The notes beneath the pieces are model-generated. The model did no database searches. It had not been told where the DNA came from and saw only the letters and a list, made by a program, of their open reading frames with translations. Position numbers and translations under genes: made by a program. From positions 62,001-126,000 of the forward strand of contig JANQRS010000012.1 of NCBI GenBank assembly GCA_028284445.1: a DNA stretch of 64,000 nt, given 5' to 3'. This stretch comes from Calditrichia bacterium (GTDB lineage Bacteria; Calditrichota; Calditrichia; RBG-13-44-9; J075). Below are positions 1 through 9,137 of the stretch, one piece after another (positions within the stretch are counted from its first letter, which is position 1; each line of letters begins with the position of its first letter).

Positions 1-1325
1 TGCGCATCTATTTTGCCGTTGAAGAAATTGATATCTGTAATCGTGAGTGGACCGCCGTTGCCATAACATGCCGGTCCAGGATCCGCGCCGGCGCTTTCCG
101 GTCCAACCAACAAACGCTGACCGTCGTAGCGGCAAATAGACCCGCCACCGGCAGCAACTGTTTCAATGGCAAACATCGCCGTGCGCAAGCGAATACCGTC
201 TTTCACAGCAGCGTATTGATATTCATACTGACCGTCATACCGCGACACATCTGTGGACGTACCGCCCATATCGAATCCGATGGCCGTTTGAAAACCGGCT
301 GCTTCGGCAGCGCTGGCAAAGCCCACCACACCACCTGCCGGACCGCTTAAGATACTGTCCTTGCCGCTAAACTTTTCTGGTGGCACCAGTCCGCCGGCGG
401 AGGTCATCAAGCGTAGCTGGCTGTCCGGCATCTGACCGGCAAGCGTTTCGAGGTATGATTGTATGACCGGCGTGAGGTAGGCATCAACGATGGTTGTATC
501 GGCACGATCCAGCACTTTGATCACCGGAGCCAATTGGTGTGAAATGGAAATTTGCTCAAAGCCAATCTCTTCCGCTAATTTAGCGACTGCCTGCTCATGA
601 GTGCTATTCCATATGGCGTTGACCAGACATATGGCAAGCACGCTGATTCCGGATGCATAAAGCGTTTCAAGCTGCGTTCTCAAAGATTCGAGGTCCAGTG
701 GATAAATGACCTTGCCAAAGGCATCAATCCTCTCACGAACCTCTACCGTCTCATGATAGAGCATTTCCTGTTTACGAATATTGAGGGCAAAAAGGTCGGG
801 CCGCTGCTGATCGCCAATTTGCGGCAAATCGCTAAATCCGGCAGTTGTTACAAAGGCCAATTTGGCACCGGAGCGTTCCAGAAGGGCATTTGTTCCGCGA
901 GTAGTGCCAAGATGAACCCGCATTCTCGGAAGCGGCGTCGATAAACCTAGCTGCAAGATGCGACGGATGGCAATCAACGGTGCCGGCTCCGCACAGCGCA
1001 ACTCGAAGCGCTCCCCGGCTTGCACCAAAATCGCCTCTTCATATTCGAAACCGCCACTTGAAGCATCATATGTGGAAACAACAACAGGTGTCTCAGCATG
1101 CTTCATATGCAGGCGATAGCCGACAAAAAAGTCGACCGGCCAGCCAGCCAATTGCTTGTCCTCAATATATTGGTTTCCGGATTGAGCGGTGACAATTCCT
1201 TTGATGGCACCGGAGCTCAATACCTTCAGTGTTTTAACTTCGCCCGCCGGCGAAAGAGCCACACAGTCCGTAAAGGTGCCGCCAACATCTATCCAAAACT
1301 GCCACTGCTTTTGGTCCAATTTCAC
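1..1325 (-). CDS. 5-oxoprolinase / hydantoinase A-type ATPase, partial (3' end outside window)
   Basis: The leftward frame is open from the start to the window edge, about 440 residues. It begins with an acetate-kinase-like nucleotide-binding motif (FWIDVGGTFTDC) and later shows LGTTRGTNALLE, LSGPAGGVVG and FDMGGTSTDVSRYDG. These are hallmarks of the HyuA/5-oxoprolinase family, which hydrolyses 5-oxoproline or hydantoins with ATP. The KVLSSG segment near residue 30 is closer to the long (about 1200 residue) fused HyuA-HyuB 5-oxoprolinases than to stand-alone HyuA, but the B half would lie outside the window. A GTG start at 1325 is chosen because AGGAG lies 4 bases upstream; an in-frame ATG at 1340 lacks such a site. 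It is divergent from waaA with about 60 bases between them. The exact substrate is not determined. Confidence 0.88.
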   Translation of the reverse strand, partial: MKLDQKQWQFWIDVGGTFTDCVALSPAGEVKTLKVLSSGAIKGIVTAQSGNQYIEDKQLAGWPVDFFVGYRLHMKHAETPVVVSTYDASSGGFEYEEAILVQAGERFELRCAEPAPLIAIRRILQLGLSTPLPRMRVHLGTTRGTNALLERSGAKLAFVTTAGFSDLPQIGDQQRPDLFALNIRKQEMLYHETVEVRERIDAFGKVIYPLDLESLRTQLETLYASGISVLAICLVNAIWNSTHEQAVAKLAEEIGFEQISISHQLAPVIKVLDRADTTIVDAYLTPVIQSYLETLAGQMPDSQLRLMTSAGGLVPPEKFSGKDSILSGPAGGVVGFASAAEAAGFQTAIGFDMGGTSTDVSRYDGQYEYQYAAVKDGIRLRTAMFAIETVAAGGGSICRYDGQRLLVGPESAGADPGPACYGNGGPLTITDINFFNGKIDA

Positions 1326-1388
1326 CAGTCTCCTAACCATTCAATGTAAGCTTGCGTCTATCCATTCGGCGGTCGTAACTTTCCAGCT

Positions 1389-2699
1389 ATGATATACATT
1401 ACAACGATAATATTCGCGCTGCTCTATAATTTCCTGATCTTTCCAATTCTCTTTCTCCTTGCGCACCTGCTTGCTTTGTTCAACAAGAAGATACGCAGCG
1501 GAATTGTCGGTCGTTATCAAACCAATCGCTCAATCCGGGAGTTTCGCAGCCAACTGCCGGAAAACACCTCGATATTTCTCTTCCATTGCGCCTCAATGGG
1601 TGAATTTGAACATATTCGTCCGGTATTGCGGGCGCTCAAAAAGAAATATCCGGGATGCGCAAATGTAGTCAGCTTCTTTTCTCCGTCGGGGTATAACAAT
1701 GTAAAAACCAACGAGAGCATCGATCTTACTGTATATTCACCTTTCGACTGGTGGTGGCCCACCTGGCGCTTTTACCAGAATCTGGACCCGGATCTTCTCC
1801 TGATCGCGAAATATGACGTGTGGCCAAATCAAATTTGGCTGGCAACGATGAGCAATATACCAACAATGCTCATCAATGCGACACTGCAAGATAATTCCGG
1901 GCGAATCAACAGCTTCAGTACCACCTTTCAAAAACAGCTGTATCACTATTTCACGCTAATTCTGGCAGTTGATCCCTCCGATGCGGTTAACTACGAAAAG
2001 CTTGCCCCGAAACACAACATTCACGTCTCTGGCGATACCAAATATGATCAGGTGCTCTATCGCTTCGGAAACCGCCGAACCAAATCGGTTATCCCGGAAA
2101 CCATTCTGGCAAATCGCAAAGTATTTATTGCAGGAAGCAGCTGGCCGGAAGATGAGACGCACCTTATTCCGGCATTGCAGGCGCTTGCAACAGATTATCC
2201 CCAATTATTGATCATCTTTTGTCCGCACGAGCCTACCGCTGATCATCTTAGCGGCTTGCGCGAGGCCGCTGCGCCGTCTGCTGTTCGCCACCTTGCGGAT
2301 ATTTCGAATTACCAAAGTGGAGAATGGGTGTTAATAGACAGAATCGGGGTATTGGCTGATTTATATGCAATTGCGGATATCGCTTATGTCGGCGGAAGCT
2401 TCAAACAAAATGTCCATAACGTACTTGAACCGGCGGTATTTGGTATTCCAGTGCTTATTGGCCCGGTCAACCTGAACTCGCACGAAGCGCAGCTTTTGAA
2501 GAACGGCAACGGGTGTTTCGAAATTCGCAACAGTCAGGAGATCGAAAAAACCCTGCAAGCACTGCTAGCCGATCCGGCATCTACCGAAGACTACGGCCGC
2601 AAAGCGCAGGCAGTCATTAACGGCATGGGCGGGGCTACCGACCGTTTGCTGGGTGAAATAGAGAGACTGCAACCGGCAACTTTATCCAGGCACGGATAG
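1389..2699 (+). CDS. waaA: 3-deoxy-D-manno-octulosonic acid (Kdo) transferase
   Basis: The 436-residue protein transfers Kdo from CMP-Kdo to lipid A, an early step of lipopolysaccharide core assembly at the inner face of the cytoplasmic membrane. An N-terminal hydrophobic segment (about residues 3-27) is the usual membrane anchor. The GT-B fold family is recognised from HCASMGEFEHIRPVL, the SFFSPSGYNN segment, AGSSWPEDE and FCPHEPT, and from YVGGSFKQNVHNVLEPA, the nucleotide-sugar site. The length fits the family. Its presence indicates a diderm cell with LPS. The gene is four bases from mobA, so co-transcription is likely, although the two functions are unrelated. Confidence 0.95.
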   Translation: MIYITTIIFALLYNFLIFPILFLLAHLLALFNKKIRSGIVGRYQTNRSIREFRSQLPENTSIFLFHCASMGEFEHIRPVLRALKKKYPGCANVVSFFSPSGYNNVKTNESIDLTVYSPFDWWWPTWRFYQNLDPDLLLIAKYDVWPNQIWLATMSNIPTMLINATLQDNSGRINSFSTTFQKQLYHYFTLILAVDPSDAVNYEKLAPKHNIHVSGDTKYDQVLYRFGNRRTKSVIPETILANRKVFIAGSSWPEDETHLIPALQALATDYPQLLIIFCPHEPTADHLSGLREAAAPSAVRHLADISNYQSGEWVLIDRIGVLADLYAIADIAYVGGSFKQNVHNVLEPAVFGIPVLIGPVNLNSHEAQLLKNGNGCFEIRNSQEIEKTLQALLADPASTEDYGRKAQAVINGMGGATDRLLGEIERLQPATLSRHG

Positions 2700-2703
2700 T
2701 CAG

Positions 2704-3300
2704 ATGTCGAAAGCAGCAGACATTCTTCTCTCGGTAGGCATACTTGCCGGTGGCAAGAGCCGGCGTTTCGGGAGTCCCAAAGGCCTCTTGGTTGTTGATG
2801 GCAAACGGATGATTGACAGAATGCTGGACCTCGCCTCAGCCCTTTCAGACGATGTTTATCTCAGCATTGGCAACGACAATCACTATCCGGATTTGAACAT
2901 CCCCTTGATTGCAGACCACTATCACGATTGCGGCCCCATAGGCGGCCTGCATGCCTTGATGTCGGCAGTTTCGACGCCCTGGCTTGCCATTCTTCCTTGC
3001 GATATGCCCTACTTAACGGCATCGGTTTATCAGCAGCTGCTTCAGTCCGCAGGAACAAATGAACCGGTAGTGGCTTGTAGCAAAGCCGGGCTGGAGCCCC
3101 TGGTATCGCTATGGCCAAAAGCCACGATCGAGGCAATCGAAGCATCCGTAAAAGCCAGGCGATTTTCATTGCAGGGGCTTTGCCGGAACTTACAGTGCCG
3201 GAAAGTGACAATTGAACAAGCCGGGGCCGGACAACCATCCCCCTTCCTCAACATCAATAGACCTGAAGACGTTCCGGATGAATCAAAGGCTCCCTCTTAA
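2704..3300 (+). CDS. mobA: Molybdenum cofactor guanylyltransferase
   Basis: The 198-residue protein carries the MobA nucleotidyltransferase signature ILAGGKSRRFGSPKG at residues 13-27, the aspartate-containing ILPCDMPYL segment, and the family's DHYHDCGPIGGLHA motif. The enzyme attaches GMP from GTP to molybdopterin, giving the guanine dinucleotide form used by DMSO-reductase-family enzymes. It starts four bases after waaA and is followed 90 bases later by moaA, so it opens a molybdenum-cofactor cluster. MobA-like enzymes also include MocA (cytidylyl) and stand-alone CoxC-type proteins, but the PKG loop and the neighbours favour MobA. Confidence 0.9.
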   Translation: MSKAADILLSVGILAGGKSRRFGSPKGLLVVDGKRMIDRMLDLASALSDDVYLSIGNDNHYPDLNIPLIADHYHDCGPIGGLHALMSAVSTPWLAILPCDMPYLTASVYQQLLQSAGTNEPVVACSKAGLEPLVSLWPKATIEAIEASVKARRFSLQGLCRNLQCRKVTIEQAGAGQPSPFLNINRPEDVPDESKAPS

Positions 3301-3390
3301 TCATCCAACAAATGCGCCGAGTCCCGATTTAGCTTTGAAAATATCCTTGGACACGCTAACATTCATTGATGGAAATAAACCAGGACAATA

Positions 3391-4416
3391 ATGAGCAAGC
3401 AAGCCACCCCGCAGACATTTTCGCCTGATCAATTGATCGATAATCACGGCAGGGAAATCAACTACGTCCGGCTATCCGTAACGGATCGCTGCAATTTGCG
3501 CTGCTCATACTGCATGCCGGAAAAAATGAAATTTCTGCCGCGCAAGGAAATCCTTAGCTACGAAGAGATGGAACGGTTGATGACGCTGCTCGCAGGGCAT
3601 GGCATCAGCAAAGTACGCATTACCGGCGGAGAGCCATTTGTCCGCAAGGGTCTAATGGATTTCCTCTTTCGGCTGGACGCCATACCGGGCATTACCCGTA
3701 TTCACATCACTACGAATGGCGTAACCACATTACCGTACATCCCGCAGTTGAAAGAACTCGGTATTGCCGGCATCAATCTGAGCCTCGACAGCCTTGATCG
3801 CGAGCGGTTTCGCGAAATAACCCGGCGAGACAATTTTGATCAGGTAATGGCGTCATTTCATTCATTTCTGGATCACGGTATTCGTTTGAAAGTGAATATG
3901 GTCGTGATGGAAGCCTTCAACACAGACGATATTATCCCAATGGCACTGCTTAGCCGAGACTATCCGGTTGACGTACGTTTCATCGAGGAAATGCCTTTCA
4001 ACGGCCTGAATGCCGGAAAACAACAGCTGCGCTGGCACCACCGTCGCATTCGCGACCACCTCGCGGCGCACTTTCCGACATTGACTGTGCTGGCATCCGA
4101 GCCCTATTCCACCTCAACAAACTATCGCATCGACGGACATGCCGGCACGGTAGGGATCATCGCCGGATTCTCGCGAACATTTTGCAGCACCTGCAATCGC
4201 ATTCGCATTACCGCCCAGGGTAAACTGCAAACCTGTCTCTACGGCGATAGCCGAATTGATTTAAAGGATATTTTACGATCAGGTGTTTCTGACCAAGAAG
4301 TCATGGCTGTTATTGCGAAGGCAATTGGTTCACGCTTTGCCGATGGCTGGGAAGCCCAAAAGCACAACGTACAGACCTCGGACGTCAGCAAATCTATGTC
4401 ACTGATAGGCGGTTAA
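3391..4416 (+). CDS. moaA: GTP 3',8-cyclase (radical SAM)
   Basis: The 341-residue enzyme converts GTP to 3',8-cyclo-7,8-dihydro-GTP, the first step of molybdopterin synthesis. The radical-SAM cluster motif CNLRCSYC (Cys34, Cys38, Cys41) and the GGEPFVRKG motif are present. So is the C-terminal second [4Fe-4S] site, FCSTCNRIRI followed by a third cysteine in QTC (CX2CX13C). The protein ends in MSLIGG, matching the conserved GG-terminal tail that the catalytic mechanism needs. AGGA lies five bases before the ATG. It belongs functionally with mobA upstream and the moaC-mogA fusion downstream. Confidence 0.97.
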   Translation: MSKQATPQTFSPDQLIDNHGREINYVRLSVTDRCNLRCSYCMPEKMKFLPRKEILSYEEMERLMTLLAGHGISKVRITGGEPFVRKGLMDFLFRLDAIPGITRIHITTNGVTTLPYIPQLKELGIAGINLSLDSLDRERFREITRRDNFDQVMASFHSFLDHGIRLKVNMVVMEAFNTDDIIPMALLSRDYPVDVRFIEEMPFNGLNAGKQQLRWHHRRIRDHLAAHFPTLTVLASEPYSTSTNYRIDGHAGTVGIIAGFSRTFCSTCNRIRITAQGKLQTCLYGDSRIDLKDILRSGVSDQEVMAVIAKAIGSRFADGWEAQKHNVQTSDVSKSMSLIGG

Positions 4417-4658
4417 CCATTGGCGCAGAAGAGCATCATCCAATGGAGAATACAGACTTAGCCAAAAATATATTGACTTCGTCGTTTTTTTGCATTTTTT
4501 TTCAGAAAAATCAAAGCACATTGCGCAAATACCCATTTTACAGTAGTTTTCGTAACTATTTGTGCTTTCCGGACTCTCTGATCTCCGGCCTAATTCTCCG
4601 TTTTTATGGTTTTCTGCCAGTCTGTTGAATATACGAACATGATGACGGAGACTTATCA

Positions 4659-5567
4659 ATGATAGACGTTAGTTCAAAATTCAAGACACTCAGGTACGCC
4701 AAGGCAAAAGGCACTTTTTTCGCGACACCGGCAGCAGTAGATCGGGTTCGGGAAAGAACAGTTCCGAAGGGAGACGTATTAGAGGTTGCCCGCGCTGCCG
4801 GTATTAATGCTGCCAAGCGCTGTGCTGACTGGATGATCTTTTGTCATAATTTGCCGCTTGACTGGATTGATCTTCATTTTGAACTGGAAGATGATCAAAT
4901 AAAGGTATTTGCCGAAGCCAGGGCCATCTGGCGGACCGGCGTTGAAATGGAAGTTTTGGCTGCCGTGAGCGGCGCGCTGCTGAACATGTATGATATGCTG
5001 AAGCCAATTGAGCAGGAACTATCCTTCGGTGATATCAAGCTTATCAAGAAGCGTGGTGGCAAAAGCGATTTTCGGGACGGATTCGAAAAACCGCTACGTG
5101 CTGCGGTACTGGTGATATCAGATTCTGCTCATGCTGGTGTTCGCAGCGATAAATCGGGCCAAATTGTCCGCGAATTCCTGGAGAAAGAGCCGGTCACAGT
5201 AGAGCATTATGGGATACTGCCTGACGAACAGGATCAGATATCTGCCCGGCTCATTCAACTGGCGGATAATGAGAATATCGATCTTATCATAACCTCTGGT
5301 GGTACCGGTTTTGGTCCACGCGACGTAACACCGGAGGCAGTCAAAGAGGTGATTGAACGCGAAGCGCCCGGCATCGCCGAGGCAATTCGCAGCCATGGGC
5401 GCGAGCGTCTGCCCTATGCAATGTTGTCCCGGCAGGTTTGCGGGACGCGCGGTAAGACCCTTATTGTTACGCTCCCTGGCAGCGCCAATGGGGCCCGCGA
5501 AAGCATGCAAAGTCTTTTTCCGGGGTTGCTGCACACTTTTCCAATGATGGACGGTGGCGGCCACTAA
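4659..5567 (+). CDS. moaCB: Fused cyclic pyranopterin monophosphate synthase (MoaC) and molybdopterin adenylyltransferase (MogA/MoaB)
   Basis: The 302-residue protein has two domains. Residues 1-135 are MoaC, with KGDVLEVARAAGINAAKRC, the catalytic-site CHNLPLDWIDLHF, TGVEMEVLAAVS and KKRGGKSDF. Residues about 145-302 are MogA/MoaB-like, with ISDSAHAGVRSDKSG, IITSGGTGFGPRDVTPEA and LPGSANGARESM. MoaC makes cyclic pyranopterin monophosphate from the MoaA product; MogA adenylylates molybdopterin before metal insertion. The two activities are non-consecutive steps of the pathway. Such fusions are known in Bacteroidetes relatives. GGAG is placed eight bases before the ATG. A 242-base gap separates it from moaA, so it may have its own promoter. 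moaD, moaE and moeA are not in the window. Confidence 0.94.
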   Translation: MIDVSSKFKTLRYAKAKGTFFATPAAVDRVRERTVPKGDVLEVARAAGINAAKRCADWMIFCHNLPLDWIDLHFELEDDQIKVFAEARAIWRTGVEMEVLAAVSGALLNMYDMLKPIEQELSFGDIKLIKKRGGKSDFRDGFEKPLRAAVLVISDSAHAGVRSDKSGQIVREFLEKEPVTVEHYGILPDEQDQISARLIQLADNENIDLIITSGGTGFGPRDVTPEAVKEVIEREAPGIAEAIRSHGRERLPYAMLSRQVCGTRGKTLIVTLPGSANGARESMQSLFPGLLHTFPMMDGGGH

Positions 5568-6118
5568 AACACCGCATGCTTTACCGGAAGAAGCCTTTAT
5601 TCACGGATTGTGTCACGTGTCTTTTTTGACCTCAGTAGTCGTGGAGCTCTTTTCGCTGCTGCACAAGTGAAAAGAGTCATACCTTGCAACAGTTTTTGCC
5701 CACCGCCTATTTCTGGCAGGAACATTGCAAGAATGCTGGTTGTTGGTGGTGGTCCCGTACCACATTCTTTGAAATCCGTCAACCAGCGTCTTCTCCACTA
5801 ACATGTTGACCAGGCTTTCTGCCTTTACCCGAAAACGCATTATACATTCGATGCGTTAGGATAATCGAGATTGCCATTGTCTTTTTGTAACTCTTTTCCG
5901 AACCGTGAAACTTCTTGTATCCCTTACGAGTCTAACCGGTGCAAGGAGTGAAATTGGATGGTCAAGATTGTGCAGACTGTTTACACTGAACTTATGCAAC
6001 CAATAACCCTCTAACCCTTTAATACTGAAATTTGAGGATGGCATTAACGATGCGGTCTAATATTCATTTCGCCAAGAGGAGACAAACTAAAACAGAAATA
6101 AGCTCGGGGACTAGTAGT
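5568..6118. other. Gap of about 550 bases with no recognised gene
   Basis: Only short overlapping frames of 60-75 codons occur here on both strands. None has a recognisable domain or a convincing ribosome binding site. I see no tRNA, terminator with a T tract, or repeat family. It separates the molybdenum cofactor genes from the AP2-like gene and probably holds the promoter of the latter. An in-frame N-terminal extension of the AP2-like gene could begin as early as a TTG at 6032. Confidence 0.5.
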
Positions 6119-6574
6119 ATGAAGAAATCAGCCAATAAGGGGATTTCGCGCATCGAATCTGAAGACAGTCACACCTATGGATGGTATGTCCGGGTTCGAT
6201 ATAACGGTAAAGTGAAATCCAAATTTTTTAGTGACCGTAAGAACGGCGGCGTGGCCCAGGCCTTGAACAAAGCCCGGCGTTTTTACAAAAAAGAAATGCA
6301 AAAAATCCTCAAGAAGACACATGGGGAAGCACCGGAAAAACTGCCCAACCGGATTCTTGTCACCAAGAACAAGAATAACAACACCGGTGTGGTTGGTGTA
6401 CAGAAGATAGAGCGTCAAAACACCGGCGGCTCAGTCTACAAGGCCTATCGGGTCTGCTGGACTGAAAAAACCGGAAAAGCAAAGACCAAGTTCTTCTCAA
6501 TCGCCAAATTTGGTGAAAAAGAGGCCTTTCGTATGGCCTGCGAATTCCGCAAACAACGTCTTTTTGAAGCATAA
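6119..6574 (+). CDS. Tandem AP2-like DNA-binding domain protein
   Basis: The 151-residue basic protein contains two copies of an AP2/integrase-DNA-binding-type fold. The first copy covers about residues 6-60: KGISRIES, GWYVRVRYNGK, KFFSDRKNGG, then a helix rich in Ala and Arg. The second covers about 83-151: GVVGVQKIE, YRVCWTEKTGK, TKFFSIAKFG, then a helix. Each has the three-strand-plus-helix pattern of this fold, and there is no catalytic recombinase domain. Bacterial proteins of this kind are predicted sequence-specific DNA binders; no role is assigned. The ATG at 6119 is chosen because the first domain begins five residues later; longer in-frame starts exist at 6032, 6038 and 6050. It lies three bases before the DUF1990 gene and is probably co-transcribed with it. 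Confidence 0.75.
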   Translation: MKKSANKGISRIESEDSHTYGWYVRVRYNGKVKSKFFSDRKNGGVAQALNKARRFYKKEMQKILKKTHGEAPEKLPNRILVTKNKNNNTGVVGVQKIERQNTGGSVYKAYRVCWTEKTGKAKTKFFSIAKFGEKEAFRMACEFRKQRLFEA

Positions 6575-6577
6575 ACT

Positions 6578-7171
6578 GTGTTCTTTCCAAGTAAACCAGA
6601 CGCAGAAAGCATTGCCCGAATTCTGGATAGCTGCCAGCCACATGCGCTGGCCTATCCAAATGTCGGTGCAACACTGCTAAGTAACATCCAGGTGCCTAAG
6701 GGATACCGGTTCACAGAACATACCTGTCAGCTAGGCAATGGCGACCATGTATTTCAGCAAGCCTGCGACAACCTGCGCAAGTGGAAAATCTTCGACCTAC
6801 CGTGGCTCACCTTTTATCATCAAGCGCCGGAAATTGAAAAAGACACTACCGTTGGCATCCTGATACGTAATTTCGGGATTTGGTCATTCAACCCATGCAA
6901 AATCATCGACATTATTGACGGACAAGCCGAAACCAGACAATTTGGTTTTTCCTACGGAACGCTGCCGCAACACGCCGTTAACGGGGAAGAACGCTTCCTG
7001 ATCGAGCAGGACAATGATGGTAATGTCAGCCTCGGCATCGTTGCATTTTCCCGTCCCAGGCATATTCTCGCCTATCTTGGCTACCCGGTTCTGCGCTATC
7101 AACAGAGCCGTTTCGCGCCACAGGCCAGCGCTCAGTTTCGCGCCAGCTTGCAACTAACCTCCACTTCCTGA
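6578..7171 (+). CDS. DUF1990 (UPF0548) family protein
   Basis: The 197-residue protein fits the DUF1990 pattern. It has VGATLL near residue 29, a GYRFTEHTCQLGNGDHVFQQA segment containing the conserved GxG, then LRKWKIFDLPW. Later come CKIIDIIDG, FGFSYGTLPQHAVNGEERF and IVAFSRPRHILAYLGYP. The FGxxYGTLPxHxxxGEExF block is the most diagnostic part. The family's biochemical function is unknown. There is no signal peptide or membrane segment. The start is a GTG three bases after the AP2-like stop codon, indicating translational coupling. Confidence 0.85.
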   Translation: MFFPSKPDAESIARILDSCQPHALAYPNVGATLLSNIQVPKGYRFTEHTCQLGNGDHVFQQACDNLRKWKIFDLPWLTFYHQAPEIEKDTTVGILIRNFGIWSFNPCKIIDIIDGQAETRQFGFSYGTLPQHAVNGEERFLIEQDNDGNVSLGIVAFSRPRHILAYLGYPVLRYQQSRFAPQASAQFRASLQLTSTS

Positions 7172-7281
7172 TCCGTCGGCAGACAACAGGATTTTTCTTT
7201 TGGGTTTTCTTTTGTGTCTGCAACTCATACATTGTAAATCTAGACTAAAATGTGCTTAAATTGGCCATGCGGGGGTAGTAA

Positions 7282-8226
7282 ATGGATTGGTTCCGGCGTA
7301 AAAAAGGGATTGAAACCAGCGAAAAAAAAGCCATTCCGGACGGCTTGTGGGTAAAATGCGATAGCTGTGGTGAAATCATCTATCGTCCCGAGCTCCATAA
7401 GCGGATGTACGTCTGTGTGAAATGCGACCACCATTTTCGGGTGACTAGCAAGGAATACATCGAATACTATTTTGATGCAGACAGCTTTCAGGAGCAATTC
7501 GACAACATCCAGCCTACCGACCCCCTGAAATTCCGAGACACCAAGAAATATACGGATCGTCTTAAGGCTGCCCAGAAGAAGACCGGCATGAAAGACGCGG
7601 TCATTACCGGCATCGCTACAATTGAAGGCAAACCGATTGTTGCAGCCGTTATGGATTTTTCCTTCATTGGCGGCAGTATGGGGTCAGTTGTCGGTGAGAA
7701 GATTTCCCGCGCAATCGACCTGGCTATGGAGAAAGACTATCCCTTCCTGATTGTGTCTGCTTCCGGCGGCGCCCGTATGATGGAAAGCGCTCTCTCGCTC
7801 ATGCAAATGGCCAAAACCAGTGCAAAACTAGCCTTGCTGGCAGACAAAGGCCTGCCTTTTATTTCTATCATGACAGACCCAACGACCGGTGGCACCACTG
7901 CCAGTTTCGCAATGCTGGGCGATGTGAATATCGCCGAACCCGGCGCCCTGATTGGTTTTGCCGGACAACGCGTTATCAAACAGACAATCGGCCAGGATCT
8001 GCCGGAAGGGTTCCAGCGAGCTGATTTTGTATTGGAACATGGCTTTGTGGATTTGATTGTGCATCGTCAGGAAATGCGTTCAACCCTGGCAAGAATGATA
8101 GACCTTTTTATGCGCCCCAAACATACAGGCGGCAACAATTCTCACGGTAAGAATGAGAAGACTGTGGCCCTCGACTCAGTCGAAACTGCGGAAGAAGCAG
8201 CTTCGGAAAGCGGTAAGGCCAACTAG
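7282..8226 (+). CDS. accD: Acetyl-CoA carboxylase carboxyltransferase subunit beta
   Basis: The 314-residue protein is the beta half of the carboxyltransferase that moves CO2 from carboxybiotin to acetyl-CoA, making malonyl-CoA for fatty acid synthesis. An N-terminal four-cysteine zinc ribbon (CDSCGEIIY...CVKCDHHF, residues about 28-54) precedes the crotonase-like domain with GGSMGSVVGEKISRA, SASGGARMMESALS and TTGGTTASFAMLGD. The last 40 residues are a low-complexity Glu/Ser-rich tail. A GGGGG sequence six bases upstream supports the ATG. accA, accB and accC are not in the window. surE follows after 41 bases. Confidence 0.97.
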   Translation: MDWFRRKKGIETSEKKAIPDGLWVKCDSCGEIIYRPELHKRMYVCVKCDHHFRVTSKEYIEYYFDADSFQEQFDNIQPTDPLKFRDTKKYTDRLKAAQKKTGMKDAVITGIATIEGKPIVAAVMDFSFIGGSMGSVVGEKISRAIDLAMEKDYPFLIVSASGGARMMESALSLMQMAKTSAKLALLADKGLPFISIMTDPTTGGTTASFAMLGDVNIAEPGALIGFAGQRVIKQTIGQDLPEGFQRADFVLEHGFVDLIVHRQEMRSTLARMIDLFMRPKHTGGNNSHGKNEKTVALDSVETAEEAASESGKAN

Positions 8227-8267
8227 TTAATCGCAAGTAGTATCATTTATCAATATCATCGATCATT

Positions 8268-9035
8268 ATGAGCCGCCCGAAAATCCTTATTACCAACGAC
8301 GATAGCATTCATGCCCGCGGAATTAAGGCCCTCTACCGGGCAATGTGCCAAATAGGAGACGCCCAGGTTGTCGCGCCTGAGTCAGAAAAAAGCGGCGTCG
8401 GCCATGGCATCACTCTAATCACTCCCCTACGCGCAAGACACCATACAGATGACGATGGATTCAGTGGCTGGGCCGTAAACGGCACACCAGCTGATTGCGT
8501 CAAGCTGGCAACCAAAGAGCTACTCGCTGAGAAGCCGGATCTGGTGGTTTCCGGCATCAATCGCGGCAGCAATACTGCGACGAATACCATATATTCCGGT
8601 ACTGTTTCAGGGGCCTTGGAAGCGGCCATTCTTGGTATCCCGGCCGTGGCCTTTTCTCTTACAAGCTTTGAAAAAGTCGATCTCAGTTTCGCAGAAGAAG
8701 CCGCGATGTTAATCAGCCGGAAAGTACTGGAACACGGACTACCGGCAGATACTGTCTTAAATGTTAATATCCCGCCTGCAGCCCGGGAGGATATTAAAGG
8801 CTACAAGATTACGCGGCAGGGTCGTGGCCGGTATGAAGACGCTTATGAGCGCCGCGTAGATACAATGGGACGCCCCTATTTTTGGCTGGCTGGGACCCGG
8901 GTCATGCTGGATGAGGAAGATGATCTGGATGAAGTCGCCATTGAAAACAACTACGTTTCCATAACACCTATTCATTTTGATTTAACCAATAACAAAATGT
9001 TAACACCACTCAAGGACTGGAATCTGTCGCTTTAG
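8268..9035 (+). CDS. surE: 5'/3'-nucleotidase SurE
   Basis: The 255-residue protein is a metal-dependent nucleotide phosphatase of the stationary-phase survival family. ILITNDDSIHARGI at the N-terminus holds the metal-binding Asp pair (Asp11, Asp12). Also present are VVAPESEKSGVGHGIT, VNGTPADCVKLA, SGINRGSNTATNTIYSGTV and ALEAAILGIPAVAFS, all standard SurE blocks. The length is typical. It lies 41 bases after accD in the same direction and may be its operon partner. Confidence 0.97.
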   Translation: MSRPKILITNDDSIHARGIKALYRAMCQIGDAQVVAPESEKSGVGHGITLITPLRARHHTDDDGFSGWAVNGTPADCVKLATKELLAEKPDLVVSGINRGSNTATNTIYSGTVSGALEAAILGIPAVAFSLTSFEKVDLSFAEEAAMLISRKVLEHGLPADTVLNVNIPPAAREDIKGYKITRQGRGRYEDAYERRVDTMGRPYFWLAGTRVMLDEEDDLDEVAIENNYVSITPIHFDLTNNKMLTPLKDWNLSL

Positions 9036-9068
9036 AAAGTTTCAGAGCGATTTACAATTGTCCTATCA

Positions 9069-9137
9069 ATCCGAAAAAATTGCAAAGGCCTTTTTTCGGA
9101 TCGATGTGATATTTGATCGCCAAATGCGGCAAATATC
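9069..9137. repeat. Two inverted repeats in the surE-guaA gap
   Basis: The 230-base gap upstream of guaA contains an 11-base perfect inverted repeat, ATCCGAAAAAA (9069-9079) with TTTTTTCGGAT (9091-9101). A second, 8-base repeat follows: GATATTTG (9108-9115) with CAAATATC (9130-9137). The first could end surE transcription, since its right arm contains TTTTTT, although the run lies inside the stem. The second sits between it and guaA. I could not match the region to a purine or any other riboswitch. Assignment as terminator or leader structure is inference. Confidence 0.4.

Noticed and set aside
5597..5840. Short overlapping frames of 60-75 codons on both strands in the gap after moaC-mogA
   Set aside because: No ribosome binding site, domain or consistent codon pattern favours any of them.
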